From contig OY978526.1 of the NCBI GenBank assembly GCA_963854835.1, forward strand, positions 91,772,140 through 91,836,139: 64,000 nucleotides of DNA, in the 5' to 3' direction. How positions within the stretch are numbered: the first letter of the stretch is position 1; each line of letters starts with the position of its first letter. A program made the position numbers and the translations under genes. The DNA comes from Megamerina dolium. Taxonomy: Eukaryota; Arthropoda; Insecta; Diptera; Megamerinidae. Under the pieces are notes generated by a model, which did not search any database, had not been told where the DNA came from, and worked only from the letters and a program-made list of their open reading frames with translations. Below, piece by piece: positions 37,355-49,400 of this stretch.

Positions 37355-37492
37355 GTTTATAGGTTAAAAATGCACTTGAAATCTAGATAACTTCAACTAC
37401 GAATCGTTAATTAGGCTTTATAGGTTTATAGGTTAAAAATGCACTTGAAATCTAGATTACTTCAACTACAAATCGTTAATTAGGCTTAAATA
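37355..37492 (+). repeat. Tandem duplication of 69 bp
   Basis: GTTTATAGGTTAAAAATGCA and the following ~49 bp are present at 37355-37423 and again at 37424-37492 with about two or three substitutions. It is a young local duplication. Confidence 0.9.
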
Positions 37493-39055
37493 AATTGCTG
37501 TAAACTATTATCTAGATATTTTTTGGTATGAGGAATCTATTTTTTATGTGTATATTACTCTAAGATCTAAACCAGTTGGTGATGTAGTACATTTTTTATG
37601 ATTTTTCATGTATTATTGTCTGAAACAAGCTTTTCAACAAGTTTATGATCATCCAATACCGATAATAAAAGTTCAATTTTATCTCATCAATCAATTATAT
37701 ATCATTCATTTTTGACATAAAAGGAATATCAAGGTGCGAGAGCAAAGTTAATTAAAAAAGCTGAAATATGACACATCCTAATGAATATGTATGACAATTT
37801 TTCGACAAGAATCTATGCAATGTCGTAAAAGAAATACAATCAAGGGTTTAATGGGACGTTATCATTGTCGTTATTACTATGCTTACTGGATTGGGTAAAG
37901 CAGTACCCAGGGAATGGCAAGAGTAATGGTAATGGTAGATTATACTGTACGTATATTAGAAAAAGCCCATTGATTAATTAATAAGGTAAAAAATATGCAT
38001 TATATTACTGCGTTAAATAATATATGGTATATATTTATATACATATAATCATTTAAGTAGTATTTTGTTACTCGTCGTGTGCAAAATCGACCAAATCATC
38101 GATATGAAAAACACCATAATTTCACGCTATCTTCGTGTGGTGTTTTTAATATGCAACTCATGGTCAATGTGGTGCAAAAAATACACGTATGATCTAAAAA
38201 AACTAACAATTATACATATATCCGATATAAGATTATTATTATCTCTGAGGCTGTCAGATAAATATTGTCTTTCCACGATTTAAATCGCGATCATTCCTAC
38301 ATATCTACTTACTATATATTTATTGAATATAAATAAAATAATAAATGATGGCAAATTTGCATTTTATTGTTGTTTTTACGCTTTGTCGAGGTTTTTTTTT
38401 CGATTTTGCTGTTGTTGTTGATTATTATATTTGAAAGATATTTATGTTTAATCAAAATTCAAATCACATCAGTTACAAAAAGAAAAAAAAAGCAAAAACA
38501 AAATATATAAAAAATAAAAAAAAAGCCATCACCAACAAGCACACACTTTTACGTTAATTTTTGTGAAATGAAGGTTAAATACAGTATTTGCTCAATAATA
38601 ATTTGATGTAAATGAATATGGTAATGCTAATGATGATAATAATGATGATGAAACTTAAAACGCGTATAAAACTTAATACATAAATAGAGTTGAAGAGCAA
38701 AAGCCAGTAAATACACTTAGTAATATAAATATGTATATTAATAATATTTTGAAATTACAATGTAAATATGTACATATCCACGAGTATATACTCGTAGATG
38801 GAAATGAAATTTAAATAATAAAAATTAAAAATTTGAATAAAACGAAAATATGATTAAATATTTAATATTTAAGTACTTATAATCAGTTGTTTAATATTTT
38901 AATTGCAGGAAATAGTTTCCATTAAGAGTACTTAGGATACTTATCTACTCAGATACATTAAATATTCAGGTAATTAACAATTGAATTGACTGGGAATTAT
39001 AACTGGATACAACAGTCCAACACCGAGAAAAAATACGTTGAAATTTCAAACTAAT
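37493..39055. other. AT-rich non-coding DNA
   Basis: No supported gene. GATGATAAT-type tract near 38630-38650 and A-rich tracts near 38478-38525. Confidence 0.55.
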
Positions 39056-39059
39056 CTAC

Positions 39060-39405
39060 GAATCGAGTATTAAACTGTAATTATTTAAATTGTTTTCAAA
39101 AGTCAATACGCCTACGCCAAATCAAAGACGATTTTGAGGAAAATGCGAACGTTTGCCGTAGCGAAAATCCATGAATTACGGGTTAAACTGCTTGACCACC
39201 ATGTTTACTCACTAAATGTAGGCCCAAGCACCTTTTTTTGTTCCCCAAGCTAAAAGTTGCACTCCTCGGGGGAGGAAAGAGGCTTTCCTCATCACCCTCG
39301 TAAAGAATTATGTTGCAGAAAATACCCCGATTACGATTTAGACGGTTAAAGAGATGGAAACATCACTGGGTGTAGACTTACAGAGATGTTATGCAATAAA
39401 TTAAA
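39060..39405 (+). mobile_element. mariner transposase C-terminal fossil
   Basis: Read with one frame change, the text runs KMRTFAVAKIHELRVKLLDH, then HVYSLNVGPSTFF, then FLFPKLKVALLG and finally RLKRWKHHW. These correspond in order to the last third of a mariner DD34D transposase (AKIHEL, then the YSPDLAPSD motif, FLFPKLK, and the C-terminal RW block). The third catalytic Asp lies in YSPDLAPSD; here that position is Thr. Stops follow at about 39301 and 39367. Inverted ends were not found, so the outer limits are open. Confidence 0.75.
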
Positions 39406-42164
39406 ACTTCTAAATATATTGTATGTTTTTTCTTAAAGGACAAATTAAACAATCTGATTATATAAACCTAATGAGAGAATCATCATTAAATATTTCATAT
39501 AATATAAATATAACAGCGGACGAGACAATTGAGCCGCAACAAATTTTTTCTTTTACAATAAATAAGCAATGGTATATATACATATGTTCTTTAATTAATT
39601 TCTATTAAATTTAAGAAGAATGAAAATATAAAACATACTTCTCGATAGGTCAAAATCTTGATTGATCTATAGCTTTTATTGTATTGACCACGGGCCAGTC
39701 TTCTCACCATCGGGAATGGCTTGTGTCAGTGTTAGTGATTACAGAAATTCGGTATCCAATCTAACCACACTTGAATACGGTTGCGTAGTAGTATGGACAC
39801 CTTAAACTGTCTGCTTTACTTTTTACGCAATATAATAATAATTCTGTGATGACAAACTAATTAAGCCAAATATGCATATAAATGTGTAGGTATATATATT
39901 AGGATATATATTAAACATATATGAACTATATATATGGCATACATAGCTCAATTAATTACATTAATTTTTCTTGTTTGAACTATATACATTTTCACAAAAA
40001 ATCATTCGTTGTCAATAAAAATGGGGCGAAAAAAATTCAGACATTTCGCAAATACGCAAATACATATATACCTACATATTGAATGCTTCACTAGTGAATG
40101 CTAATTTGGTAGATAATACATCAAGAAAAAAATGAAGAAAAAAAAGTATTTATTACAGTCATGCGCGCTAACATAAATTTCCATCCATTTGCAGTTGCTT
40201 GTGTGTATGTGTGTGTGTGTGCGTGTTTATTTAAATTTTGTATTAACATAATAGTGATTTGCGCTAAAACATGTTTTGTTACTTGGTATTCAATATGATT
40301 GAAGTACTTTTTTTTTGTAACATTTTGAAACATTTTTCTTTCTGTGCTTGTTGACATTGAAACTCATAAAAACAAACAAATTTTGACAAACATACAAATA
40401 AAGCAAAAAAAAAATTACAAATACTTTTGGCGATTCATCCAAACAATTCATATTTCATATTTAAATTTTTTTTTTCTTTTAGTTAAGTGTCAATTTGTTA
40501 TTTTGTTTTCTATTCATTTCAAGAGTCGACTATTAACACTTCTCACAAACTTGTTATACATGTAATTAGTCATATAACTGCATAAGTAGGTGACTTCCTT
40601 TCATTCTTGGATTTTTTCAATCGTCTAGACAATTTGAAAAAGAATCAGTCCTTGTTTACAAATGGAAAAGTACAAAATTTCGCAAATTGAATGATCAAAA
40701 GTTGGAAATTTTTGAAATATTTGAATACTAAATTTTGTAGAAAGAGAGCGTCTAAAGTCACTTTAAAATATTCTTAAACAACCAGTTGGCCACTACTCGT
40801 ATGTGAGTTAAATGATGTTTCAATTATTTCGAATTGGTTGTATTAGTTATTAGTTGAGGGCAATCAAAACCTAATTCGGTTAAATTATGCTTCCACTCCC
40901 ATCCACTACGTTCTGAACAACATCTAAATGAAATTTTCAATAAGAATTAAAATAATTGTATCCGTGTACTAATACAAATGCATATACATACATACATATA
41001 AAACTGAAATGAATACTAAATGTTTTGCAGTAAGTGAGTATATATTAGAATGCTGCTGGAATGTATTCGTTTGCATGTTCAAAACACTCTATTGATATTA
41101 GAATAGAATGTCTCTTTCATACTCTCTAAGCAAATACGAATTAGAATGAATGAAATAGAAATAGGATGGAATGGAGTGTATGTTTCGTTTTCATAGAATG
41201 AGTAGAATCAGAGTACTCTAAATATTCGCTTTGCTCTTCTATGTTACATTACAATACATATAAGCAAAAAATACAGTAGATAAGACAACATGTTGCGGCA
41301 ACACGCAGTAATACAAATCATCAGTGCCTGTCATGAAATGCAACAACAATTATAACGTACAACACACTCGTAGTACTCTCAAACATTCGTTTATTTGAAG
41401 AGAAAAAACGAATGTATGGATTCTTTCTTGTACAAGAAATGAGTGGAGTGTTCTATATATTTGCCTAAAATTTCGCTCTCACTCATTCTCATTCTATTTA
41501 GATATGCTTTGCAAATTTTGTACATGTTTTGAGAGTAAAGAATATCATTCGAAAATCAAATACATTCACTCAGCTCTTTAGTACCTATGTAAATGGGCTT
41601 GTCATACCCTCTTTTTTTGATTTTTTTTTGTGTTCGTCACCGGAAGTTGTTCCTTTCTGTTGAAAACCATGTATCCAAAATTTTATTAAAAATCAAACAA
41701 CATTTACAGGTTGAGCCAATATTTTTAATTTAGTGCAAGGATCAAAAACCTATAAATTTATTGACACACCGTAACGTACATATGTACAAAATAATTCAAA
41801 TGATGTGCTTGCGTGTGGTTTGTTGCTTAAGTCTTTTATTATTATGAATATAATATTATTCACCGAAAAACGTAAACCGAACAAAACAAGTAAGAATACA
41901 CACACACGAAAACTTGATTGAGACAATATCATTTGCATGAAAAACAGAATCATTCTTTAGTTTGTTTTGCCTTTTTCTTTTCACAAAATTTCATCAAATG
42001 TCGTCAACAGATATTTTTAAACTCTATTTTAATGTGCTGGTTGGTACTATATACATTAGGTATAAAGAAGCATATGCAAATTTTAAAAGTATTAATACAT
42101 AACTAAATATACATAATGAATAACAACAACAAAAATATATGAATATATTATATGATATTAATTA
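39406..42164. other. AT-rich non-coding DNA
   Basis: No supported gene. TGTG repeats at 40200-40225. From about 41030 to 41600 the DNA is rich in GAATGAGT/ACTCATTC and GTACTCTCA motifs in both orientations; some resemble the GAGAGTACCACGAAGTACT text near 49441. No clear element boundary is visible. Confidence 0.5.
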
Positions 42165-42172
42165 TATACGAT

Positions 42173-42358
42173 CAGTGGGATAGTCAAGGAGTATTAGGGG
42201 AACTAATGTAAAACATATATGTGTAATATAATAATTTAAAAATTTATTGATTTTTCTCCCACAAAAGGTGAATTTGCACATAAGTTTACTATAGTTACAA
42301 AAACAAAACCTTTTTTCAGTAGATCTCAACCCTTTAGAAAATTCTGACTGCGCCACTG
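42173..42358. mobile_element. 186-bp hAT-like MITE with 8-bp target duplication
   Basis: The left end CAGTGGGATAGTCA and the reverse-complemented right end CAGTGGCGCAGTCA match at 11 of 14 positions. The flanks TATACGAT (42165-42172) and TATACAAT (42359-42366) match at 7 of 8, the duplication size expected for hAT. The right end continues GAATTTTCTAAAGG, close to the right end at 57443 (TAATTTTCTGAAGG), so the two belong to one family. Non-coding; the 67-codon minus frame spanning it is incidental. Confidence 0.78.
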
Positions 42359-42366
42359 TATACAAT

Positions 42367-43713
42367 CAAATAGACAATATAGCTTAATAATAATTTATAG
42401 AAAAATTTAAAAGGAAGTTATTACACAATGCTATAAATTCGATTGTATAAAGATGTGTAATATTATGTATATTATTTACGAAGTACGTAAGTTGTATGCA
42501 CGAGTAATCATCATCTAACATAATATCAGAAAAAATTGTCGCACATTGCATGCGAATTGGTAATGTTATTGATACAAATATCATAGTAATAACAACTAAA
42601 TGTGCCATTTGATTTGATATAACAATATCATGCGATTGTAAGTGTTGCCAATGAGTCAATAGTAGCATCACGTAAACTAAATGCCCCCCTTACACACAAT
42701 AGTTAAGTGATTAACTGAATAAAGGTAAATGAAATAAAACGCAATCATATTTGCATTTCAAAATTTATAAAACTTAAAACAAACGACTTCCCATCATTTA
42801 TTCTATTTGTATGTATTATTGAATAAATGTACCTTTGTAAAAAAACAAAAAGAAATTACCACACCTGACGTCTTTCCTCGTCGTGTTGTAGACTTGATTT
42901 ATGTTTACTTCATTCAAAACAGTGTGTCTTGCTTTATTCTTGTTATCGATCAAGGTCTGATATTTCTTCATGGAAATTCCAGCATCTAGTTTTTTTCACT
43001 ACACCAATGTTTACGTCTTGCTGTTACTTAGTGGAAACACTCACCATTTTTTTTTTTGGATCTGCTTCATACTAATCCCCATCATTGGCACAAGGAATGT
43101 ATTCAGCAAAATTCAGAGATATTTGAGTTGTATAAAATACAATATTATGGATATAGACATCTACCTAGATCTTCTCAAAGTAAGCTATCACCTAAAGGGT
43201 TGACATTTGAAACTTTTTTCGAAACTGTCAACGACCCAGCCTAATATAAATATTTATTATAGCGAAAAAGGTAGTTTTGGGATAACTTAACTGCTGATCG
43301 TATTGAGTCATTGCCCATTACACAGAAGAAATGCCTTGATTGGTGTGAAGGAATGGTGCACTTACATGCCACTAGACTTAATTTTTTTCAATTACTCAAC
43401 TCGATCCGTTCTTTTAGAGACATCAGCATTGATATGGCACACGCTTAGCATAACCACACACGATAAGTGCAATTATAAAAATAAATTTATATGCATATAT
43501 TCGTGACTTTTCAATATAAGAATTTAGATAAATGTTACTATTCTATTTAATACGGATTTATTTATTGATAAGGCAAACAATTACACACACGTTTGTATGT
43601 GGTGTTGGTTGGTGTTATTTTTTTATTTATTATTTTTTTTTTAATATCGGAAACCGACTGCTGCTTTCCGATATTAGTCAGAGAGTAAGAACAATAATTA
43701 ATATACAAACAAG
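42367..43713. other. AT-rich DNA with unassigned short open frames
   Basis: Several 60-80 codon frames overlap at 42807-43506. Two of them (42970-43203 and 43056-43244) have somewhat protein-like composition but no recognisable domain, start context or splice signals. I do not call a gene. An inverted TATCGGAAA(C)/(C)TTTCCGATA pair sits at 43645-43675. Confidence 0.4.
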
Positions 43714-44073
43714 TTAAGTAACAATAAGTACGGTTGCGGAAATGCCAAATACAAAAATAAAAGTGTTAATAAAATTATTCAAAAATATCAACATTTTATG
43801 TGGTTTCACAAGCATAAAGGAAGATATATATTTTATATGCATATTCGCACAATTACTCCGGTGCGCAGTACACTTATCGCTCGATTTACACGGTACTTGT
43901 ATATAGGTTCCGCACAAAACCGTGCAATTTGAAGTCGTCCCATATAAATCGTGCAAAAGAACATTAAAATTCATTATAAAACCTTCAAATATATTAACTT
44001 CCAAAATAAACAAGCACAAACTTATAAAAATCTTTACCAAGAAAGCGATGATGCACGAGAACCAAACAACCAT
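43714..44073 (-). CDS. Hypothetical 119-residue cysteine-containing ORF (doubtful)
   Basis: This is an open frame starting with a hydrophobic N-terminus (VVWFSCIIAFLVKIFISLCL) that could act as a signal peptide or membrane anchor. It is followed by a cysteine cluster NCTVLCGTYIQVPCKSSDKC plus one more Cys (spacing C-4-C-8-C-5-C-6-C) and a hydrophobic tail (FLNNFINTFIFVFGISATVL). I do not recognise the family. In DNA this rich in A and T, one frame of this length per 64 kb is expected by chance, and no promoter or polyadenylation evidence was found. It is listed because of the ordered hydrophobic-Cys-hydrophobic layout; most likely it is not a gene. Confidence 0.12.
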   Translation of the reverse strand: MVVWFSCIIAFLVKIFISLCLFILEVNIFEGFIMNFNVLLHDLYGTTSNCTVLCGTYIQVPCKSSDKCTAHRSNCANMHIKYISSFMLVKPHKMLIFLNNFINTFIFVFGISATVLIVT

Positions 44074-44582
44074 ACACTTGTAGAATACTACTGTGTTACC
44101 CCAAAGGAATGATATTAAGAACTACTAATAAATAAATATATTTGCATCCAAATACATATTTTTACCAGCGTTTTTTTTTTAAAGCCTCTATAAAATCGTG
44201 TAAAACTGAAACCGTATAAAATAGTACCGTCTAAAGCGGGGGATAAGTGTATAGTATATTTTTAGCAACTCATAAATACACAAATGTATATAAAAACAAG
44301 TAATACAAAACGAATAGAAATACACACTTGATGTATTTAAACAAACAAACAAACAAAAAACAACAGCAACAACAAACAGGTAGTTTGCATTATTAATTGT
44401 ATGCAGGGCCCTTTATTTCTCGTTCAGTCTGAATGCATTCATGTGTACTATATGCAAGCGTATTATGTGGCAAACGTATGCTTATGAGTCATATGTTCCA
44501 TAGTACTATTATACGGAAAGGTATTAAATACAAGTAGTATAACATATTTGATACCAGAAGGTGCATGTAGTGAGTAAACTAA
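44074..44582. other. AT-rich spacer
   Basis: An (AAAC)n run lies at about 44341-44358, followed by CAACAGCAACAACAAACA. No gene. Confidence 0.55.
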
Positions 44583-44874
44583 GTGGCCGTAGCTCAGTGG
44601 TTAGTGCTATGGCCTTCTGATCTGTAGGTCATGGGATCAATCGCCGGCTGAGGCACAACTTTTATATCGAAATATCGGCAAGCAATTGGCAATTCTTTCG
44701 GCACTAACAATTTTCCATGACAAAGCTCTGAAAAAGTGATGTCACAAGGGTTCTGCCATTCGGATCCGGCTAATAGAAGTCTACTACTGTCCAAAATTTA
44801 GCACGCACATTAATAGAGTGGACCAGAGGGCTCTTTGGGGCCTATAAGTGCCACATATTAATTTTTTAATTTTT
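44583..44874 (+). mobile_element. Near-full-length tRNA-derived SINE, copy B
   Basis: The head is GTGGCCGTAGCTCAGTGGTT (A box) with a B-box-like GGGATCAATCGCC. The body carries CGGCAAGCAATTGGCAATTC, GATGTCACAAGGGTTCTGCC and ACTGTCCAAAATTTAGCACG. The 3' end is GGGGCCTATAAGTGCCACAT followed by a T/A-rich tail. Flanks TAAACTAA (44575-44582) and TACACTAA (44875-44882) agree at 7 of 8 bases and may be the target duplication. This is the best reference copy of the family in the window. The antisense 66-codon frame is incidental. Confidence 0.87.
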
Positions 44875-44882
44875 TACACTAA

Positions 44883-47608
44883 ATTGTATCATTAAGTGTC
44901 AATATTTCATGTCGATGAATTGATAAAACTATACTTGTATTTTAGTGTTGAGTACTATATAGAGCCTTTCTAATAAATTCCATGAAAGTGAAAATTTGTA
45001 ATGAGCATTTCATTTAATTTTGAATTGCTCATTTAATTCCTATCAATATTCTTTTACTTTTGTAGTTAATTTCAATTTTTCAAATAGTTTTTTGATCGTA
45101 TATTGTATTTCTTTTTTTTCAAATTTGTTGTTTTTCCTTTTTGCAAACTAATCACAATGAATGATTAATCACCTTTAAAAGTTTAAATTATAAACAAATA
45201 TTTCGCGAAAGTCACATTCACACACACAAATACACAAACACACCACTCATTTTAAACACAACCGACTTTTTCGTTTATTGAACTTTCGGATGTTCATGGT
45301 AAGAGCCAACGTCAACCATAATGGAAATAAGCAAATTCAAATTCAAAAAGTAAAAACACTAAACTTCACTTTTAAGCAAAAAAACCACACAGAGAAGATG
45401 AAAAATGAAACGAAACAAAATGAAAATAAAGAGTTGAATAGTTTTTCTCACCATACTCATCGCTGCATGTCTAACGATGGTGTATTGTTTGGTTAAATTT
45501 GTATGTTCATCTTCATTCAAATTGCCAAAATATGTATATAAACAATCGATTAGTACACAAACTAATGATGATGCCCATTAATCGTATGTATTATCAGCAT
45601 TAACGTCACAAACGTTCATAATTGTGAATGTTCAATTAACAGTAGTGGAATGTGCGTATGTAAGTAAAAAAATCTTTTTTTGATTTGAGACTTAAAAAAT
45701 TATAAAAATTATAAATATAGTAAGTAACTATTATTTGAAAATTAAACAATTGCATTGATTGCTATCTGATTATGTTTTCTTCGATAATAATTTGTGAAGA
45801 CTTAATAAACATTTCACTGGCAATGCCTCTCGAGCAGCCAAAGCGACTTATTATAGAACTTATAAGCACTATAACGTTGCAACTACGTTAGATAACGGTC
45901 AATGGTATACTTTTCTTATATTAAAAAAATTTTTAGTGGCGTTTGGGGTACCTTTTAATATATGATATAGCAACTAATATATTTGTGCCTCTTTTAGCTA
46001 AAACGTCAACTGTCTACATTCTACGTAGTAGAAAAAAAAAAAACGGATTTCACTCCCCCTTAATGTACATTCTCTGAAGCTAAATTAAAGCGCGCAAGTG
46101 ATAGGACTTTGCCTAGTTTCAATAAAAATATTGCATTACAATCATATTTTCATTTACCTGTTTATGAGTATGATCATCTGTAATTGTAAATATATTCAAT
46201 AATAAAAATAATCATTACATTTTTTTTCTTGCATACACTGGTGAAAGTAAAATGATGTTTGTTTTATACGTATATTTTGCATAAATTGCACCAAACACTT
46301 TAACTTTGACATCTACCAGTGTGTACATACACATATACAATGAACAATGTATTGTACATATTCACGTATTTAACATTAAGAAAGACGCTACAGCAGCGGT
46401 ATTACAAAATAACTATCTAAGTGGCATTGGTCCGAGGTAATAATAATAAAAACTATGGCCGAAAAGACAATAAATTAAGCAAAAAGAAAAACAAACACAC
46501 ACGCACACACATGCACACACTCATAACATCTGCATATATGTATATCAGAGAAGTTATAATAATACGAATATGTTAATGTAAAAAAAAAGAGTAACAGTAA
46601 CTACAAGTCTTGCAAAAACTGAAATGTTTTCAAAATAAAATTTCATATTTAGTTAGATTTATGTACGAGTACAATACTACTTAGTATAGTTTGTATTTGA
46701 ATATAAAGGGGTGTAATAAATATGAAATGAAAATATGAAAAAAAAAAAAAATACAAAATATGTACACCAGTGTTCCGATAAATGAGGTTGAAGATGAATA
46801 CAATGAGTAATATAACAACAACAAATATATATAGTATATCACAAAACACTCCACTTTTTCTTCTTCACTTCACTGTTCTTGTTATTTATGTTTCATACTA
46901 TTATTTATTGTCGTCGTTTGTTTTCCCCCTAATTTTTGAACTTTTATTTTCATTTTGTTTTCCTGTTAATTTCATTTATGGTTAAGTTAAATGTTCCAAT
47001 CGTAGAACTCGTACATGTGTTGGAACGATTGAAGACATTTATGGGAAAAAATGAGAAAACTTATTTTAAAAAAATAAAATTACCATTACCAAGTGTGTAC
47101 AGTTTAAATTATACAAACTCTGAAGAACTTATCCAAAAATATTTTACCATAATAAAAATAGTTTTCAAGCTTATCAAGCATCGGTAGCTACATGAATCTC
47201 CGTAATCATCACCATTTTGAAAAATTGCTTGTCAATTTTTAGGGAAATGTATGGAATCTATATGGAATAGCAATCCTAAATCGATGAAAAGGTTTAAAAT
47301 TTTTTTAAAAGTTTTTACCGTTCATATACTCATACTAATTAATAAACGGTACCTACCATAGCTAGTACATTCACGATTTGTCATTACAGCTACAATATAT
47401 GTACCAGTCGCGAAACGATTGTAAACAAATGCTACAATGTCAGCTGAGGCTGCACATATGTACATAATAGATGTATGTATCGTTTCTGTATCTACATATA
47501 AAACACGCAATATGATGAGCAATTGGTGCTTTTGGTTAAGATAATTGCATTTGCGATGCTTGTGTATGCAATACCATTTCACGTAGCTTAATAAAATATA
47601 AACCACGA
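44883..47608. other. AT-rich non-coding DNA
   Basis: No supported gene. CACACACA tracts near 45218-45244 and 46496-46520, A-run near 46738-46751, and many AT-rich chance frames. Confidence 0.55.
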
Positions 47609-47623
47609 TATACAGTACTTTCA

Positions 47624-47732
47624 GATCCCTTCTAATATTGTCCAAAATTTAACACGCACAACAGTAATGGAAGAGAAGCTCGGCGAAAGAACTCTTCTGG
47701 GCTTTAAGTGCCACATATTTTTATTTTTTTTT
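47624..47732 (+). mobile_element. 5'-truncated SINE inside a perfect 15-bp target duplication
   Basis: Only the last ~109 bp of the SINE family are present (CTTCTAATATTGTCCAAAAT ... GCTTTAAGTGCCACATATTT and a T-rich tail). It is bracketed by identical 15-bp repeats TATACAGTACTTTCA at 47609-47623 and 47733-47747. A 5' truncation plus a ~15-bp duplication is the signature of target-primed reverse transcription by a LINE enzyme. The perfect duplication argues for recent insertion and fixes the 3' end of the family. Confidence 0.92.
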
Positions 47733-47747
47733 TATACAGTACTTTCA

Positions 47748-48339
47748 AATAAACTAAAAGATCTCAAAATCGGTTTGGTAGTATTAAGGCAAATGTGCCG
47801 AAAGTACAAGAACTCACTTAAAAATTTGGTGTTCTTGAATAATGGTGAGTTTTAGTGAACCCACCTCTCTCTTCTCTCTCTCTCTCTTCAACGAACCCAC
47901 CTACATTAACATTTCTGCAAACTTTTAGCGGAAACATTTTCTATCCAAAATAAGAAAAATCATTGAAATCCATGGAAGTAATTTACAATTTTAATACACT
48001 TATGAATTACTTGTTGTTGTTGCAATTCATGTTTTCTTTGAGAAATGAGATTGAGATTATAACTATAATTATCGATCAGGGTGTCGAAATTCCATGATTG
48101 GGATTCTCTCGTAAAATTACATTAATATCGACACGTGATCTTAATCGTTTGTCACTAAATTCTTCTTGATTATGTACATACCAGAGGTGGGTTCCAAGTC
48201 AGGTTCTTCAGAGTCTTAGTCACGCATACAAAACAATATACAAATGCGTATATGACGATAAATATCTATAACTATCTATTACATGCATCACTCGTAGAGT
48301 GGATACCCAACAAATCATGAGTCAGAAAAAACATTTGTT
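47748..48339. other. Non-coding DNA left of the tandem modules
   Basis: A CTCTCTCTCTTC tract lies near 47866-47888. No gene. Confidence 0.5.
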
Positions 48340-48900
48340 TAACTCCTTTTCTGGAGGGTTAACGCTCATAAAAAGTACATATATAAAAAAATCATAAACG
48401 CTTCGAAAATCCTTAGAAATTAAGGTATTTTTGTACTAAACTGTTTCATCAGAAAGAGCTCTAAATAACCTTCAGAAAATGGTATATTCTGATCAATTTT
48501 TTGTGCTCTAAAGCTACGCTTCCGAGAGCGACTTTATTGATTCATTAAATAGAAAGCTCCAAAGCTTTGCTTTTTTTTTGGGATATTTCAATGCCTATCT
48601 CCCCAACAAACTAAACCCCAAGAAAAGACTCTATTCCCAGTACTTTTTCGGACCGCTCACGCTCTTATAGAGCTCATAAAACAATCATATACGCTGTGAA
48701 ATCCGTCAGAAAAGGTATTTTTCTATTAAACTGGTGTGACAAGATTTATAAATGGTCTTGAGATCTGCTTGTTAGGGAATAAGGCTCCACAAAAGATCGC
48801 GATACTTCATAGTCTTAATAATAATAATAAAATAATAAATATTAAACTCGTACATAGAAAAAAGCTCGAAGAATCTTCCGAAAATGAGCCTCTTCTGAGT
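48340..48900 (+). repeat. Degenerate ~300-bp tandem repeat, two copies
   Basis: AACGCTCATAAAAAGTACAT ... AAGGTATTTTTGTACTAAACTG (from about 48360) is echoed by CACGCTCTTATAGAGCTCAT ... AAGGTATTTTTCTATTAAACTG (from about 48658). The copies also share CCCAACAAA near their starts and GGTCTT/GAGCTCT-type ends. Similarity is moderate; the family is not recognised. Confidence 0.55.
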
Positions 48901-49034
48901 GTTTTATGAGCTACCTCCCTATTCCCACACATGCTCGAATGAGAGAGAGCAACCAACAATGAAACGAATAATAATAATTAATGCATATGAGCGAACGGCA
49001 GTCACGCATGCTTCGTAGTCTGGCAGCAACTGAA

Positions 49035-49400
49035 CATGTTAGTGATTTTGTGTTAATAAGCGCTCACATGGTCCTGTGAGACATTTGCGTATGCAGAGAG
49101 CTATGATTTGAATCATTTGAGAATCATTTTAGGAGCGCTCTGAATATCTCTCTAGTTTCACACTATCATGACTTCTTTTTATGAGCGCTCATATTCTGGT
49201 TTGCTGGGTCCTGTAGAGTCCTGTGAGGTACTTACGCACTCGGAGAGTGCTCAGTGAGCTATGCTTTTTTAATACTATATTAATACTATTTAGTCATTTC
49301 AGAATCATTTTTACGAGCGCTTTGAAAATGGTCTCTAGTTTCACACTTTGATGAATCCTAGTTACGAGCGTTCATATTCTGATTTGCTGGATAGTACCAT
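49035..49400 (+). repeat. ~183-bp tandem repeat with GAGCGCTC palindromes
   Basis: GAGCGCTCATATTCTGGTTT (49183) and GAGCGTTCATATTCTGATTT (49366) lie 183 bp apart. The preceding blocks (CATTTGAGAATCATTTTAGG/CATTTCAGAATCATTTTTAC; TCTCTAGTTTCACACT twice) also align. A partial third copy starts near 49059 (AAGCGCTCACATGGTCCTGT). The palindrome GAGCGCTC and variants recur four to five times. Confidence 0.8.

Noticed and set aside
42807..43244. Overlapping frames suggesting a multi-frame coding relic
   Set aside because: No recognisable motif, no consistent frame path and no splice signals; composition is only weakly protein-like.
47322..47645. 107-codon minus-strand open frame
   Set aside because: Its start lies inside the truncated SINE and its target duplication, so it cannot be an old gene.
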